A stretch of 16,109 bases of DNA, from assembly GCA_964486925.1 (NCBI GenBank), contig CAZAOY010000055.1, positions 1-16,109 on the forward strand. Direction: 5' to 3'. Positions 1-7,740 of this stretch are shown one piece after another; the stretch's first letter is position 1, and each line of letters opens with the position of its first letter. Made by a program: the position numbers and the translations under genes. Below the pieces are notes generated by a model. The model was not told the origin of the DNA. It worked only from the letters and a program-made list of their open reading frames with translations, and made no database searches. Source of the stretch: CAZAOY01 sp964486925 (GTDB lineage Bacteria > Bacillota > Clostridia > Oscillospirales > Ruminococcaceae).

Positions 1-321
1 AACATCGATTTTACAAAGCCTGCAAGGAAGATTCACAAGCTAATCTGCGGTCTATCAAGCTGGCCTTTAGCATATACAACGCTAGAGGGGAAGCGATTAA
101 AGGTATATAATTCGCAAATTATTACGGATTGTATAGATTGTGACAACCAAGGCTTTGAGGTTGGACAGCTAGTTGACCAGAAAAGATTTATTGTAAAGTG
201 TATCGACGGGTATGTCGAATTTACAAAGGTACAGTACGACAACGGTAAACCGATGGACGCAAGGGATTTCTTAAGAGGGAAGCGTTTTGCAAGCCAACGT
301 GTAATTGTAGGTAGCATATAG
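1..321 (+). CDS. fmt: Methionyl-tRNA formyltransferase, C-terminal fragment (5' end outside window)
   Basis: Frame 1 is open from base 1 to a TAG at 319-321 and gives 106 residues. It has no start codon in the window because the gene begins upstream. The peptide opens with IDFTKPARKIHKLICGLSSW and continues with PLAYTTLEGKRLKVY, which matches the linker and C-terminal tRNA-binding barrel of Fmt (family pattern: INW-s-a-IhnliRGL-PWP-Ayt-l-GkrlKi). Fmt transfers a formyl group from 10-formyl-THF to Met-tRNAi for translation initiation in the cytosol. The catalytic N-terminal domain is not visible. A palindromic terminator is not evident after the stop. The antisense 33-317 ORF is a shadow of this gene. 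The family call comes from motif recognition by eye and is fairly secure. Confidence 0.85.
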   Translation, partial: NIDFTKPARKIHKLICGLSSWPLAYTTLEGKRLKVYNSQIITDCIDCDNQGFEVGQLVDQKRFIVKCIDGYVEFTKVQYDNGKPMDARDFLRGKRFASQRVIVGSI

Positions 322-357
322 GTTAACGGTATCAGTCCCAGTAATGTTATTAGGCGT

Positions 358-388
358 CTGACAGCTTTAATATACTATTAGTTATAAA
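358..388 (+). promoter_or_regulatory. Possible promoter in the fmt to methyltransferase gap
   Basis: CTGACA at 358-363 resembles a -35 box. TATAAA at 383-388, or TTATAA one base earlier, could be the -10 box, with a long spacer of 18-19 bp. The match is weak and the downstream genes may simply be co-transcribed with fmt. Confidence 0.3.
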
Positions 389-424
389 TATTATTAATAA
401 TACAAAAAATATATAAGACAGAAA

Positions 425-433
425 AAAGGAGAG
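425..433 (+). promoter_or_regulatory. Ribosome-binding site of the methyltransferase-like gene
   Basis: AAAGGAGAG lies 5 nt before the ATG at 439. A second ATG at 434 is out of frame with the long ORF, so the 439 start is preferred. Confidence 0.75.
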
Positions 434-438
434 ATGAG

Positions 439-1728
439 ATGGACAGTTACCCCAAAATTAGCACCCCACTAGTATTAGATGGTGCAACAGGAACAAATCT
501 ATATCTAAACGGACTTCCTAAGGGTGTTTGTGTAGAGGAATGGATACTACAAAACCCCGAAGTAATAAAAAAGATTCAAACGGACTTTTACAATGCGGGC
601 AGTGATATAGTCTACGCCCCTACCTTCTCGGCTAACCGCATAAAGCTAGCCCACTTTGGACTTTCAGATAAGGTGGAACAGATTAACAAAAGTCTTGTCG
701 CCCTCACAAAGGAAGCGGCGGATATCGCTAGCACGGCTAGCGGCGCTACTGTCGCTACCGGCAAGAAAAAGCTTGTGGCGGGTAACCTATCCCCTACCGG
801 TCAGTTTATCGAGCCTTTTGGTGATATCTCGATGACCGAGCTAATCACAATATATAAGGAACAGGCTAAGGCGCTAAACGAAGCAGGGGTAGATCTGTTT
901 GTAATTGAAACGATGATGTCGCTTAGCGAGGCACGTGCGGCGGTTTTATCCTGTCGTGGGTTTAACAAGCCTGTGTTCGTTACCATAACGGTAAACGAGC
1001 GGGGCAAGACCCTATCGGGAACCGACGCGCTAAACTGTCTTATCACGCTGCAGGAATTAGGGATTGCGGGATTTGGTTTAAACTGCTCCTACGGTCCTGA
1101 CAAGATGTTACCGATACTAGAGGAGATTATTCCGTTTGCAAAGATTCCTATTATAGCAAAGCCTAATGCAGGTCAGCCTAACATCGATAACCAAAACGAG
1201 TACGACCTAACCCCTGATATGATGGCGAAAAGCATTAAAGATCTACTAAACATCGGGGTGTCTATCGTAGGCGGATGTTGCGGCAGTACCGCTTCTCATA
1301 TTAAGGCCATTTGTGAGGTGGTGGACAACCACGAGTTTTCCCCGCTACAGACGGTATATGATAACCCCGATAACGAGCAGATCTGCTACCTATCGGATGA
1401 AACCCATTTTTACATGCTAGACCCACTGCGTTTAGAGGTAAGCCCTACCCTTGAATGTGAGGTGGATATGGCAGATCTGTTCCTTGATATTGAGGATGAC
1501 AGCGCTGATATGGTAAAGATACATATCGGTTCGCCCGATGACGCAAAGATGTTTTCCCTTAATGCACATTTTTGCAGTCTGCCTGTCTGTTTTTACAGCG
1601 AGGATGAGGTATCATTAAAGTCAGCTTTACTTTTGTATAACGGAAGGGCGATGATCGACACAGATACTACAATTAATAGAGAAACACTGCAAGAGATTGC
1701 CGATAAGTACGGCAGTATTCTATACTAA
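439..1728 (+). CDS. Homocysteine S-methyltransferase-domain protein with degenerate C-terminal extension
   Basis: This 429-residue protein begins with the Hcy-binding barrel found at the N terminus of cobalamin-dependent methionine synthase (MetH) and in BHMT. Residues 12-22 contain LDGATGTNL. The three zinc ligands are present: Cys216 in GLNCSYGP and Cys280/Cys281 in GGCCGST, with the usual spacing of about 65 residues. The barrel ends near residue 297. Clostridial homologues normally continue into a pterin-binding barrel and a B12 domain (about 800 residues). Here only about 130 residues follow. Residues 384-429 (SEDEVSLKSALLLYNGRAMI, then a KYG-x-I-x-Y end) resemble part of a pterin barrel that is shortened and altered. 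The likely role is methyl transfer to homocysteine in methionine synthesis, but the methyl donor is uncertain. Confidence is high for the Hcy domain and low for what the tail does. Confidence 0.85.
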   Translation: MDSYPKISTPLVLDGATGTNLYLNGLPKGVCVEEWILQNPEVIKKIQTDFYNAGSDIVYAPTFSANRIKLAHFGLSDKVEQINKSLVALTKEAADIASTASGATVATGKKKLVAGNLSPTGQFIEPFGDISMTELITIYKEQAKALNEAGVDLFVIETMMSLSEARAAVLSCRGFNKPVFVTITVNERGKTLSGTDALNCLITLQELGIAGFGLNCSYGPDKMLPILEEIIPFAKIPIIAKPNAGQPNIDNQNEYDLTPDMMAKSIKDLLNIGVSIVGGCCGSTASHIKAICEVVDNHEFSPLQTVYDNPDNEQICYLSDETHFYMLDPLRLEVSPTLECEVDMADLFLDIEDDSADMVKIHIGSPDDAKMFSLNAHFCSLPVCFYSEDEVSLKSALLLYNGRAMIDTDTTINRETLQEIADKYGSILY

Positions 1729-1776
1729 GGCTTTAGCTTTAAAGATAAAGCTTGCAGGTTTTCAAAAATTTTATAG

Positions 1777-1797
1777 AAAGGGGAGGGACAATATGTG
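1777..1797 (+). promoter_or_regulatory. RBS and GTG start of yigZ
   Basis: AAAGGGGAGGG at 1777-1787 sits 7 nt before GTG (1795-1797). An ATG at 1793 overlaps this GTG but opens only a four-codon frame (MWNI then stop), so GTG is the start of the long frame. Confidence 0.75.
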
Positions 1798-2436
1798 GAA
1801 TATCTAACAGTTAGGGGTTACAGCAGTGACGAGTTTGTCGAGAAGAAGTCACGTTTTATCGGCAATATCGCCCCTGTTACTACCGAACAAGAGGCATTAG
1901 AGTTTATTAAAGAGATTAGCCAAAAGCACAAAACCGCAACCCATAACACCTATGCATACATCCTGCGTAATGAGGGAAAAACAGCTATAAAGCGGTATAG
2001 TGACAACGGCGAACCACAAGGAACTGCGGGTGTTCCCTCCCTAGAGGTGCTGTCAAAAGAGGGGCTTACCGATGTATGTGTGGTGGTGACACGGTACTAC
2101 GGCGGGATAATGTTAGGCGCCGGAGGTCTTGTTAGAGCATACTCGCACGCTACAAAGCTAGCGATAGACAGTGCTTTTATTATGCATATGGCTACCTGCT
2201 ACAATGTTTTGCTAGAGTGTGATTACAACCTTTACCAAAAGGTACAGTACCACCTACCCTCCTATACAATCGTGGTAAAATCCGTGGATTTCACATCCAT
2301 AGTTAGTCTGGAACTACTGGTTCATAAGGACAGTCTGGACAGCTTCACAAAGCAGATAATTACCCTCTCTAACGGGCAGTCAGTACCTGTAGTGTTAGGT
2401 GAGGTGTTTGCAGATATTAAGGATACAAAGACGTAA
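1795..2436 (+). CDS. yigZ: YigZ/IMPACT family protein (UPF0029)
   Basis: This 213-residue protein is the normal length for bacterial YigZ/YvyE. The N-terminal UPF0029 domain is clear: ATHNTYAY near residue 49, RYSDNGEPQGTAG near 69, then VVVTRYYGGIMLGAGGLVRA at about 99-118. The last 70 residues fit the ferredoxin-like DUF1949 domain. The family is related to the N-terminal part of eukaryotic IMPACT. It is thought to act on RNA or the ribosome, but its biochemical role in bacteria is not settled. Translation starts at GTG. The gene is on the same strand as its neighbours, with 66 bp upstream and 60 bp downstream gaps that lack a strong terminator, so co-transcription with hflX is plausible. 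Confidence 0.9.
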   Translation: MEYLTVRGYSSDEFVEKKSRFIGNIAPVTTEQEALEFIKEISQKHKTATHNTYAYILRNEGKTAIKRYSDNGEPQGTAGVPSLEVLSKEGLTDVCVVVTRYYGGIMLGAGGLVRAYSHATKLAIDSAFIMHMATCYNVLLECDYNLYQKVQYHLPSYTIVVKSVDFTSIVSLELLVHKDSLDSFTKQIITLSNGQSVPVVLGEVFADIKDTKT

Positions 2437-2496
2437 TAAGGTATCGGACATGGATGTATAGTCTGTTACCGTAGTAGCTTTGTAATGAGGTAATAG

Positions 2497-3741
2497 ATGT
2501 TTGAAACTACACATGAGAATATACAACGCGCGGTTCTGGTTGGGGTTGATACAGGTGCTTACGACCTTGAATCCTCACTAGATGAATTAGCTGAACTTGC
2601 AGTTACCGCCGGTGCAGAGGTTATCGGTCGAGTAACACAAAATCGCGAGAGCGTTAAGGCAAAAAGCTACATCGGAGAGGGTAAGCTACAAGAGATCAAG
2701 ACCTTCTGCGTGGATAATAAAGTAGAGCTTTTAATCTTTGATGATGAGCTAAGCGGTACACAGATTCGTAATATCGAGGATATTACAGGGATAAAGGCGG
2801 TTGACCGCACCACCCTAATACTCGATATCTTTGCTCAGCGTGCAATATCAGCTGAAGGTAAGCTTCAGGTTGAGCTTGCACAGCAACGATACCTACTTCC
2901 AAGGCTTGTAGGTATGGGGGCTTCCCTATCACGGCTAGCGGGGGGGATTGGTACTAGAGGCCCTGGTGAGTCTAAGCTAGAAAGCGACCGTAGACACATC
3001 CGCCGTCGGATAGAAGCTTTAGAAAGAGAGCTTAAGGAGGTTGAGTCCCGCCGCAGTAACATAAGAGCACGTCGGCACAAGAACAACGTACCGACCATAG
3101 CTATAGTGGGATACACAAACTCAGGTAAATCCACCCTATTAAACCACCTTACAGATTCCGATATCCTTGCGGAAAACATGCTGTTTGCAACGCTAGACCC
3201 TACCGCAAGGGAGCTACGTCTGCCAAACGGTCAGTCTAGTGTTATAATCGATACAGTAGGGTTAATACGTCGGCTTCCCCACAAGCTAGTCGAGGCATTT
3301 AAATCCACCCTAGAGGAGGCGGCTACCGCTGATGTTATCCTAAATGTGGTGGACATCTCCGACGAGCACGCAAGGGAGCATATCGATGTGACTCTATCGG
3401 TATTAAGTGATCTAGACTGTATCGACACCCCTATAGTAACGGTGTACAACAAGTGCGATCTTGCTACCGTACCGCTTGTAACAAGCCAGGATGACATAGT
3501 ATTTATCAGCGCAAAGACAGGACGAGGGATCGACACCCTACTAACAGCGATAATCAAAAAGCTAGATGAGCGTATTACCAACACCACCATAACCTTCCCA
3601 TACAACAAGCTAAACCTTTTGGAAAAGATACGTCTACGCGGGAAGGTAAATCATGAGGAATACACTAACGACGGTGTTGTAGCGGATATCACCATCGAAA
3701 AGAGCATTCTAGGAGGAATCCTAAAGGATATGGAGTCCTAG
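2497..3741 (+). CDS. hflX: Ribosome-associated GTPase HflX
   Basis: This 414-residue GTPase of the Obg-HflX group splits or rescues stalled ribosomes and is often linked to heat stress. The HflX N-terminal domain carries the family signature with LAQQRYLLPRLVGMGASLSR at about residues 127-146 and GGIGTRGPGE at 149-158. A basic helical linker (about 165-195) leads to the G domain: P-loop GYTNSGKS 205-212, DTVG 252-255 and NKCD 318-321. The ATG is preceded by a modest GAGG ribosome-binding site at 2487-2490. It converges with dnaJ, and a palindromic terminator lies between them. All key GTPase residues are present, so an active enzyme is expected. Confidence 0.96.
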   Translation: MFETTHENIQRAVLVGVDTGAYDLESSLDELAELAVTAGAEVIGRVTQNRESVKAKSYIGEGKLQEIKTFCVDNKVELLIFDDELSGTQIRNIEDITGIKAVDRTTLILDIFAQRAISAEGKLQVELAQQRYLLPRLVGMGASLSRLAGGIGTRGPGESKLESDRRHIRRRIEALERELKEVESRRSNIRARRHKNNVPTIAIVGYTNSGKSTLLNHLTDSDILAENMLFATLDPTARELRLPNGQSSVIIDTVGLIRRLPHKLVEAFKSTLEEAATADVILNVVDISDEHAREHIDVTLSVLSDLDCIDTPIVTVYNKCDLATVPLVTSQDDIVFISAKTGRGIDTLLTAIIKKLDERITNTTITFPYNKLNLLEKIRLRGKVNHEEYTNDGVVADITIEKSILGGILKDMES

Positions 3742-3796
3742 CTATATACTCTGTTACAGCTAGCGTCTACGTAGGATATCGCATTAAAACAACATC

Positions 3797-3826
3797 GGGG
3801 CGACCATATATGGTCGCCCCTTTATT
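3797..3826 (+). terminator. Rho-independent terminator after hflX
   Basis: A perfect 24-bp palindrome spans 3797-3820 (arm GGGGCGACCATA), followed by TTTATTTTATTT on the plus strand. It closes the hflX transcript. It starts 7 bp beyond the dnaJ stop on the other strand, so it may also limit dnaJ read-through, but the T-run on that side is poor. Confidence 0.88.
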
Positions 3827-4993
3827 TTATTTATCAAATAGATCCTTGATCTTATCCATAAAGCTTTTGCGCTTTGAATAGTTGTTTTCGTCGTTTAGGG
3901 AGTTCTCAAAATTTTTGAGTGCGTCCTTTTGCGCCTTTGTAAGGTTCTTTGGAACCTCAACTACAACCGTTACATACTGATCCCCTCGTGAGTTGCGGTT
4001 TAGGTGCTGTACACCCTTTCCACGAAGTCTAAATATTGTGCCGGGCTGTGTACCCTCGGATATGTCGTACTTAACCTTACCGTCGATGGTCGGAACGGTA
4101 AGCTCATCGCCAAATACCGCTTGGGTATAGGTTACCGGGATCTCACATAGGATGTCGTATCCGTTTCGCGTAAAGATTGGGTGAGGTCTAACCCCTACAG
4201 TAAGGTTTAGATCCCCCGCAGGACCGCCGTTTACACCGCTGTCCCCCTGTCCCCTGATAGCTATGGTCTGACCGTCGTCAATACCGGCAGGGATGTTTAC
4301 CTCAATGGTCTTGTTAACCCTAATCTTACCCTGGCCGTTACAGGATTTACACGGATTAGAGATAATCTTACCTGTACCGGAGCAACGTGAGCATGCCGCA
4401 GTCGTGCTAATCTGCCCTAGCGGAGTACGCTGTATACGACGCACCTGGCCGGTACCGCTACATTCAGGACAGGTCTGTGGGTCGTGACCCTTCTGGCTAC
4501 CATTCCCACCGCAGTCAGGACAATTTTCTAACCGTGCCACAGTGATGTTCTTCTTAACACCCTTGCAGGCCTCGCTAAAATCAATCATCACATTCGACCG
4601 TATAGTTCCGCCTTGACGCGGCGCATTCGGGTTAGAACGTCTGCCACCGCCAAATCCGCCGCCGAACATGCCGCCTAATATATCCCCAAGATCAAAGTCC
4701 TCAAAACCGCCAAATCCTCCGAAGCCGCCAAAACCGCCCTGTCCTTGACCGCCGCCATAGCTAGGGTCAACCCCCGCATGACCAAACTGGTCGTACCGTG
4801 CACGTTTTTCTTTATCGGTTAGAATCTCGTAAGCTTCGCTTACCTCTTTAAAGCTTTTTTCCGCCTTTTTATCGTCGGGGTTTAGGTCGGGATGGTACTT
4901 CTTTGCCAGTTTGCGGTATGCCTTCTTTAACTCATCGTCGGAAGCACCCTTGCTAACGCCTAAAACCTCATAAAAATCTCTTTTTTCCGCCAA
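3827..4993 (-). CDS. dnaJ: Co-chaperone DnaJ (Hsp40)
   Basis: This 388-residue class A J-protein delivers unfolded substrates to DnaK and stimulates its ATPase. The domains run in the usual order: J domain with HPD at 34-36, Gly/Phe-rich region about 75-120, zinc region with four CxxCxGxG units (Cys158/161, 175/178, 201/204, 215/218), then two substrate-binding beta domains. The start is TTG at 4993, supported by AAGGTGG at 5000-5006 with a 6-nt gap. It is the last gene of the hrcA-grpE-dnaK-dnaJ block and is separated from dnaK by 223 bp holding a large hairpin. Its expression may therefore be set apart from dnaK by RNA processing or partial termination. Confidence 0.97.
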   Translation of the reverse strand: MAEKRDFYEVLGVSKGASDDELKKAYRKLAKKYHPDLNPDDKKAEKSFKEVSEAYEILTDKEKRARYDQFGHAGVDPSYGGGQGQGGFGGFGGFGGFEDFDLGDILGGMFGGGFGGGRRSNPNAPRQGGTIRSNVMIDFSEACKGVKKNITVARLENCPDCGGNGSQKGHDPQTCPECSGTGQVRRIQRTPLGQISTTAACSRCSGTGKIISNPCKSCNGQGKIRVNKTIEVNIPAGIDDGQTIAIRGQGDSGVNGGPAGDLNLTVGVRPHPIFTRNGYDILCEIPVTYTQAVFGDELTVPTIDGKVKYDISEGTQPGTIFRLRGKGVQHLNRNSRGDQYVTVVVEVPKNLTKAQKDALKNFENSLNDENNYSKRKSFMDKIKDLFDK

Positions 4994-4999
4994 AATATA

Positions 5000-5006
5000 C
5001 CACCTT
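5000..5006 (-). promoter_or_regulatory. RBS fixing the TTG start of dnaJ
   Basis: Read on the minus strand the site is AAGGTGG, 6 nt before TTG (4993-4991). The encoded MAEKRDFYEVLGV is the normal DnaJ N terminus, so the non-ATG start is convincing. Confidence 0.75.
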
Positions 5007-5092
5007 ATCTTATGTAGGGAAGGTTAGATAACCTACTACCCCATATGATCTCTCAAATGCGGGAGGAGCTATTAACTATCTACTACCACAAA

Positions 5093-5174
5093 CATTGCGT
5101 TTTAAACTATTACTAAGGCTATAGTATAAAGCTTATCATTATACCTTTAGCCGATAGCAATAGAAAACGCAATG
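5093..5174 (-). promoter_or_regulatory. Long intercistronic RNA hairpin between dnaK and dnaJ
   Basis: On the minus strand an 11-bp outer stem (CATTGCGTTTT with AAAACGCAATG) encloses a 9-bp stem (CTATTGCTA with TAGTAATAG, one G-U pair), then a 5-bp GGCTA/TAGCC stem and a 6-bp GTATAA/TTATAC stem, with small bulges and a 9-nt loop. About 31 pairs lie within 82 nt. The G-U pair would be a C-A mismatch in the opposite RNA, so the structure suits the dnaK-dnaJ mRNA. No T-tract follows, so it looks more like a processing or stability element than a terminator. A TATAAT at 5138-5143 inside it could alternatively mark an internal promoter, but it lacks a good -35. Confidence 0.65.
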
Positions 5175-5216
5175 CCTATACTAGTTAATACTAACCCATC
5201 CACTACAGAATTTTGT

Positions 5217-7052
5217 CTACTTGTCGTCGTTAACCTCTTTAAAGTCTGCATCTACAAAGTCAGCACCATTTGGAGCGGTATTACCCTGCGCACCCGCCGC
5301 ATTTGGGTCACCCGCCGGAGCTGCGTCCTTATATACCTTTTCGGATATAGCGTAGAATGTCTTTTGTAGTTCTTCCTGTTTAGCTTTTATCGCCGCAATA
5401 TCACTGCCCTTTAGAGCCTCTTTTAATGCGTCAATCTTAGCGGTTACTTCAGTTTTATCTTCAGCAGAAACCTTGTCGCCTAACTCGTTAATGGACTTTT
5501 CACATTGGAATACCATCTGATCAGCGCTGTTTCTTGTGTCAACTTCCTCTTTCTTTGCCTTATCGTCAGCGGCAAACGCTTCCGCATCCTTAACAGCCTT
5601 CTCGATATCCTCTTTTGACATATTAGTAGAGGAGGTAATTGTAATCTTTTGTTCCTTACCAGAACCTAGATCCTTAGCCGATACATGAACGATACCGTTT
5701 GCATCGATATCAAAGGTAACTTCAATCTGTGGAACACCACGAGGAGCCGGTGGGATACCATCTAGCTTAAATAAGCCTAGGGTCTTGTTATCCTTTGCAA
5801 ATTCACGCTCACCCTGTAGTATATGAATCTCAACGGAGGTTTGATTATCCGCCGCAGTTGAGAATACCTGTGACTTCTTAGTTGGGATGGTGGTGTTTCT
5901 TTCGATAATCTTTGTGCTAACGTTACCTAAAGTTTCGATACCAAGAGATAACGGGGTTACGTCAAGCAGTAGGATACCCTTAACATCACCGGTTAAAACC
6001 CCACCCTGTATAGCCGCACCGATTGCAACACATTCGTCTGGGTTAATTCCCTTAAACGGATCTTTTCCGATAAGCGCTTTAACTGCGTCCTGTACCGCAG
6101 GGATACGTGTAGAACCACCTACTAGAAGAACCTTGTCAAGCTCACTAGAGCTTAGCCCTGAATCGGATAGTGCCTGACGAACAGGTCCCATGGTAGCTTC
6201 TACTAAGTCAGAGGTGATTTCATTAAACTTTGCACGGGTTAGGTTTGTGTCAAGGTGCTTAGGGCCTGTAGCGTCAGCGGTGATAAACGGTAGGTTAATG
6301 GAAACCTGTGTCATCGATGAAAGCTCAATCTTAGCCTTTTCAGCCGCTTCCTTTAGACGTTGAATAGCCATCTTATCGTTTCTAAGGTCGATTCCTTCTG
6401 ATTTCTTAAACTCATCAGCAAGCCAGTTCATTACACGGTCGTCGAAGTCGTCGCCGCCTAGCTTGTTGTTACCCGCTGTAGCTAGTACTTCCTGTACACC
6501 ATCACCCATCTCGATGATAGATACGTCGAAGGTACCGCCCCCAAGGTCGTATACCATAATCTTTTGATCTGCTTCTTTGTCCACACCATATGCTAGTGCC
6601 GCCGCAGTTGGTTCGTTTATAATACGTTTTACATCAAGTCCCGCAATAGTACCCGCATCCTTGGTTGCTTGACGCTGTGCGTCGTTAAAGTATGCAGGAA
6701 CGGTGATTACCGCTTCAGAAACGGTTTCGCCAAGATAGCTCTCTGCGTCCGCCTTTAGCTTTTGCAGAATCATAGCGGAGATTTCCTGTGGAGTGTAGTT
6801 TTTGCCATCAATTGTAGTTGTATGGTTTGATCCCATATGACGTTTAATCGAGCTTACAGTCCTGTCTGTATTTGTAATTGCCTGACGTTTTGCAACCTGA
6901 CCTACCATTCTTTCACCGGTTTTAGCAAACGCTACAACCGAAGGAGTAGTTCTCATACCCTCTGCATTTGCGATAACTACCGCCTCTGTGCCCTCCATAA
7001 CAGATACACATGAGTTTGTAGTCCCTAAGTCGATACCAATAATTTTTCCCAT
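5217..7052 (-). CDS. dnaK: Chaperone DnaK (Hsp70)
   Basis: This 611-residue Hsp70 holds the ATP-driven folding cycle together with DnaJ and GrpE. The ATPase domain shows IDLGTTNS at about 7-13, VPAYFNDAQRQATKDAG from 118, NEPTAAALAYG at 146-156 and DLGGGTFDVS at 169-178. It lacks the extra insertion near residue 75-90 that Gram-negative DnaK carries. The interdomain linker LLLDVTPLSLGIET is intact, and a peptide-binding domain and helical lid follow. The C-terminal tail is acidic and ends in VNDDK. The ATG has GGAGG at 7061-7065, 8 nt upstream. It lies between grpE (76 bp upstream) and dnaJ. Transcription is expected from the CIRCE-controlled hrcA promoter. Confidence 0.98.
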   Translation of the reverse strand: MGKIIGIDLGTTNSCVSVMEGTEAVVIANAEGMRTTPSVVAFAKTGERMVGQVAKRQAITNTDRTVSSIKRHMGSNHTTTIDGKNYTPQEISAMILQKLKADAESYLGETVSEAVITVPAYFNDAQRQATKDAGTIAGLDVKRIINEPTAAALAYGVDKEADQKIMVYDLGGGTFDVSIIEMGDGVQEVLATAGNNKLGGDDFDDRVMNWLADEFKKSEGIDLRNDKMAIQRLKEAAEKAKIELSSMTQVSINLPFITADATGPKHLDTNLTRAKFNEITSDLVEATMGPVRQALSDSGLSSSELDKVLLVGGSTRIPAVQDAVKALIGKDPFKGINPDECVAIGAAIQGGVLTGDVKGILLLDVTPLSLGIETLGNVSTKIIERNTTIPTKKSQVFSTAADNQTSVEIHILQGEREFAKDNKTLGLFKLDGIPPAPRGVPQIEVTFDIDANGIVHVSAKDLGSGKEQKITITSSTNMSKEDIEKAVKDAEAFAADDKAKKEEVDTRNSADQMVFQCEKSINELGDKVSAEDKTEVTAKIDALKEALKGSDIAAIKAKQEELQKTFYAISEKVYKDAAPAGDPNAAGAQGNTAPNGADFVDADFKEVNDDK

Positions 7053-7128
7053 AAATGTTGCCTCCTATATTAATTAATGCCCTTTAAAATTTACGGATAG
7101 AATCCCCTTTCCGCATGGGCGCCTAATT

Positions 7129-7737
7129 TTAGTTTGCCACTACCACCATTGCATGGCGCAGTACCCGCTCACCTAACATATATCCCTTTTGGAACACCTG
7201 GTGTACGCTGTTTGGCGGTGCATTCTCGTCCTCAATCTGGCTTACAGCATGGTGTAGGTTTGGGTCGAATGGCTCACCCTCTGCCTTAATCTCTGTAACC
7301 CCTTGCTTTGTTAGGATATCCAGATACTGATTAAATATCATCTGCATACCTTTTTTATAACTCTCATCGGTAGTTTCCACCGCTAAGGCACGCTCGAAGT
7401 TATCGATAACCGTTAGAAAATCGCTGATACAGGATATCTTTGCGTAGGCGAACATATCCTCCTTCTCCTTAGCGGTACGGCGTTTAAAATTTTCAAACTC
7501 CGCCATTAATCGAAGATTTCGCTCGTTTAACACCTTAACCTGATCGTCCTGTTCTCCCTCGGTAGCAGAGTCATCCGCTACAGTATCGGCGGGATTTCCT
7601 GCTGTATTTTCCGCAGAATCTACACCATCCGCCCCTTCGGCACAGCTGTTTTCGCAGTCTTTGGCATTCTCACATCCACAGTCTGTTTCCTTCTTTTCTG
7701 CGGTAGTATCTGACCCCTTCTTATCTTTTTTCTTCAT
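7129..7737 (-). CDS. grpE: Nucleotide exchange factor GrpE with cysteine-rich tail
   Basis: This 202-residue GrpE releases ADP from DnaK. The C-terminal two thirds fit the family: a long coiled-coil helix with LMAEFENFKRRTAKEKEDMF from about residue 77, then FLTVIDNFERAL, and the beta domain ending GYMLGERVLRHAMVVVAN. The first about 68 residues are lysine-rich then acidic and probably disordered. Unusually they hold four cysteines (Cys20, 22, 28, 32; pattern C-x-C-x5-C-x3-C). The ATG lies 3 bp after the hrcA stop, and its ribosome-binding site AAAGGAA (7746-7752) is inside the hrcA 3' end, so the two are translationally close. Confidence 0.96.
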   Translation of the reverse strand: MKKKDKKGSDTTAEKKETDCGCENAKDCENSCAEGADGVDSAENTAGNPADTVADDSATEGEQDDQVKVLNERNLRLMAEFENFKRRTAKEKEDMFAYAKISCISDFLTVIDNFERALAVETTDESYKKGMQMIFNQYLDILTKQGVTEIKAEGEPFDPNLHHAVSQIEDENAPPNSVHQVFQKGYMLGERVLRHAMVVVAN

Positions 7738-7740
7738 TAA

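Noticed and set aside
33..317. Minus-strand ORF of 94 codons
   Set aside because: It is antisense to the clear Fmt C-terminal frame, and its peptide has no recognisable family features.
1735..1752. AGCTTTA-AAGA-TAAAGCT hairpin as terminator before yigZ
   Set aside because: It is AT-rich and short, without a following T-tract; at most a weak pause site.
2865..3608. Two minus-strand ORFs inside hflX
   Set aside because: They are shadows of the intact HflX frame, with serine/arginine-rich composition typical of antisense frames.
4293..6177. Plus-strand ORFs inside dnaJ and dnaK
   Set aside because: They are antisense to highly conserved chaperone genes and lack ribosome-binding sites.
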